Below, in pieces: positions 61,988 to 64,000 of a stretch of 64,000 nt of DNA (positions are counted from its first letter, which is position 1; every line of letters begins with the position of its first letter). The position numbers were made by a program, and so were the translations under genes. The stretch spans positions 66,793,876 to 66,857,875 of the forward strand of contig CM056576.1 in the NCBI GenBank assembly GCA_029721435.1, given 5' to 3'. The notes under the pieces are model-generated. The model did not search any database, was not told the DNA's origin, and was given only the letters and a program-made list of their open reading frames with translations. This DNA comes from Gymnothorax reevesii (Eukaryota > Chordata > Actinopteri > Anguilliformes > Muraenidae).

Positions 61988-62494
61988 CAGGGGTGGCCAA
62001 CCCTGGTCCTGGAAAGCCGCAGTGTCTGCTGATTTTTGGTGTTACTTTGCACTCGAATGATGGATTAAATTAGTTGATTACTCACTTAACTGATCTCACC
62101 TTGTGTCTCAGGCATAATTTGGCAATCAAGCAATTGATTTGGTACTTGAACCAATCAAGCAATAAGCAGGAACAACCCACAAGACTCTTAGAGCCAATTA
62201 AGCAGACTTGCAGGTTGTGAAAGATTTGTCAATGTGGTTGGATATTTAGTGTAGTAGTAATGCAGGCAAAGTAGAAGTACAGAGTACAGATAAAAGTTTA
62301 TAGAGCAGGGGTGGATAACGCTGGTCCTGTAGAGCCAGAAGGCGTGCTGAGTTAGGTTTTAATCGGGTGGAGAAAACCAAAGACACCAGGTGATATAAGT
62401 GAAGGGTGTAATCAACCGCTTTAAATTATCAATCAAGTAACACTAAAAACCAGCAGACACTCTGGCTTTCCAGGACCAGGGTTGGCCAACCCTG
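61988..62494. mobile_element. hAT-type MITE carrying a related inner copy
   Basis: CAGGGGTGGCCAACCCTGGT and ACCAGGGTTGGCCAACCCTG are the ends, with CCATAGAA on both sides (61980-61987, 62495-62502). At 62316 a second start CAGGGGTGGATAACGCTGGT indicates insertion of a relative or an internal duplication. Confidence 0.85.
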
Positions 62495-62509
62495 CCATAG
62501 AACAACTAT

Positions 62510-63170
62510 GTAACCAATTGTCAATTTTTCAGGTTTTATTTCCCCAACGAAATTCCATTGCCAGATAAAACAGTTTCAAATAGAGAACAATAGAGAAAAA
62601 TGGGTAAACCCCCAATCTTGGCTTAAAGAGGAACTAAACCATACCTGACTTTTTTTTACTGTTTTGGCAGTTTTAGGTGCTTTATATGATTCTTTCCCCA
62701 AATATATTTCTGACCTCACTCAATCATCCTATTTGTATTGAAAAAAGATCAAAAACCAGCCCAGCTGCAATGCAATTTCCAATTTTCAAAATGCTAATTA
62801 TGTATTAATTTATGCATGTGACGTAGTTCTGAGACCCGTTGCAGCTCTAGATTCGACGTGGATATACAAGTGCATATGTTCCATGCTAAATATCTGAGCT
62901 AAAGCTATGCCTCTAGATATTTAAAAAATAAATTTTATTCAACAAATATAGAATGCATCAATCTTGTGTAGTTGGAGGCTGTACGAAAAACAGCCAAAAA
63001 TCACACTGTCAATGTCGGTGTAAGATCTTGCTCACTGTGAAGAGGTTAACTGTGCCCATGACTGAGACAAGTAACATTCTTCCCCTCAATGGTTTGTGAT
63101 CATGTAGTGACTTACGGTATTCTAAACCTTTCGGCTATATACAGTCCATGCTCTAAGCAGCTTTAATTGT
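62510..63170. other. Intron sequence, nothing recognised
   Basis: AT-rich. Checked for the next upstream PKG exon (end of CNB-A) and saw none. Confidence 0.3.
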
Positions 63171-64000
63171 TTAGTTTTTCATCATCATGATCATCATTGG
63201 CAGGGCGTAGTCTCGGGAGACGATGCCTTCACGCCTAAGGTGAGAATCAGTCTTTTGCTGCGCTTCAGCATCTTGTGTGGCTGTAGAGGCCGATCTGCAA
63301 GCGGCACTCCCCGCTGCAAGTGGGGCAGGTGAAGCCTGCAGGGGTGTCGGCTGCTGAAACGGAGCTGAGTTTCTGCCGGGACCGCTTCTCTGCCGCCTGG
63401 AGACCTCACTTGCTGTCTGCGTGATCAATCCCCTCCCTCACCAGCCATCTCCAGTGGGAGCGGTCGCATGCGGCTTCCTCCCAGGTGTTGATGTTGCAGA
63501 TTTTCATATCATACTTGCACGTGTCTTTGTAGCGGAGGGCCGGGCGCCCTAACCGTCGTGTGCCTGAAGCCAGCTGGCCGTAGAGGACGTCCTTAGGAAT
63601 GCGGCCATCCTCAATGCGTCGCACATGGCCAAGCCATTGGAGGCGTCGCTGGCTCAGGAGGGAGTGCATAGAGTGTACCCCTGCACGTTCAAGTGTGTGG
63701 CTGCACACTGTGAAGATCATATCAGTGGTGGATCTGCCAGCCCTGAACCCACACTGTGACTCGGGGTAGATGCGGTCTGCCAGTGTCTGTAGTCTTTTGA
63801 GCAGTATGTGGGCGAAGACCTTCCAGACAATGCTAAGCAGTGAAATGCCCCTGCAGTTGTTATAATCACTGTGGTCGCCCTTGTTTTTGTTCAGGGTGAC
63901 GATGGTTGCGTCGCGCATATCTTGGGGGACGACACCCTCCGCCCAGCAGAGACAGAGCAGTTCATGAAGGAGCTTGAGGAGAACAGATTTTCCACACTTG
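63171..64000 (-). pseudogene. LINE reverse transcriptase fragment with internal deletion
   Basis: Minus frame 63918-63406 holds RDATIVTLNKNKGDHSDYNN, CRGISLLSIVWKVFAHILLK and RIYPESQCGFRAGRSTTDMI (RT motifs before the catalytic centre). It then jumps to the C-terminal LSQRRLQWLGHVRRIEDGRI and TWEEAACDRSHWRWLV. The catalytic RT core is deleted. Continues upstream past the window end. Confidence 0.85.

Overview
The window looks like nuclear DNA of a ray-finned fish, probably a teleost. Evidence: long introns packed with fish-type Tc1/mariner, hAT and piggyBac-like elements, tRNA-derived SINEs with long target-site duplications, L2-type 3' tails, LTR relics, and short exons with GT/AG borders. 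Nothing looks bacterial or viral in organisation. I cannot name the species.

Only one host gene can be supported. It lies on the minus strand and spans at least 60085 down to 10028. Eleven small exons join in phase and encode the second cyclic-nucleotide-binding domain (CNB-B), a short linker and most of the kinase domain of a cGMP-dependent protein kinase (PKG family). The order is 60022-60085, 49519-49596, 44853-44941, 30962-31027, 30796-30843, 30606-30641, 26679-26790, 19727-19863, 10613-10702, 10380-10521, 10028-10191. N-terminal exons (dimerisation region, CNB-A) lie beyond 64000 and the C-terminal exons lie before position 1, so the whole window is one gene interior. The protein is clearly PKG but differs from PRKG1/PRKG2 at the activation loop (Ser for Thr, Leu for Cys) and in its linker, so I leave the paralog open.

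The introns are a nested transposon record. 2.4-7.5 kb: Tc1 fragment, LTR relics and a piggyBac-like element split by a solo LTR. 11-15.3 kb: two old Tc1-like complexes carrying a MITE and a SINE. 16.2-19.6 kb: a 231-bp tandem repeat, then a nearly palindromic 1.84-kb hAT. 20-23.3 kb: a Tc1-like element beside a SINE that holds a 1.38-kb hAT. 24-25.4 kb: an inverted pair of integrase-like fragments and a 21-bp minisatellite. 27.2-29.8 kb: LTR relics and a full SINE. 32-35.8 kb: a non-LTR retrotransposon with an ORF1, endonuclease and reverse-transcriptase remnants and an 18-unit 30-bp array upstream. 41.3-42.4 kb: a Gypsy reverse-transcriptase relic. 43.2-44.8 kb: a nearly intact Tc1 transposon ending 35 bp from a PKG splice donor. 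45.7-49.4 kb: nested inverted repeats plus an L2 tail. 49.7-51.9 kb: a 152-bp repeat element and a 45-bp minisatellite. 53-54 kb: two SINEs. 55.7-59.6 kb: a second copy of the piggyBac-like element, split by a 1.96-kb foldback element. 60.2-64 kb: a short piggyBac-like element, a Tc1 relic, a hAT MITE and the end of a second LINE.

The least ordinary features are the four large inverted-repeat structures, two of them with clean 8-bp target duplications. All positions, splice sites and repeats were read by eye; no database search was possible.
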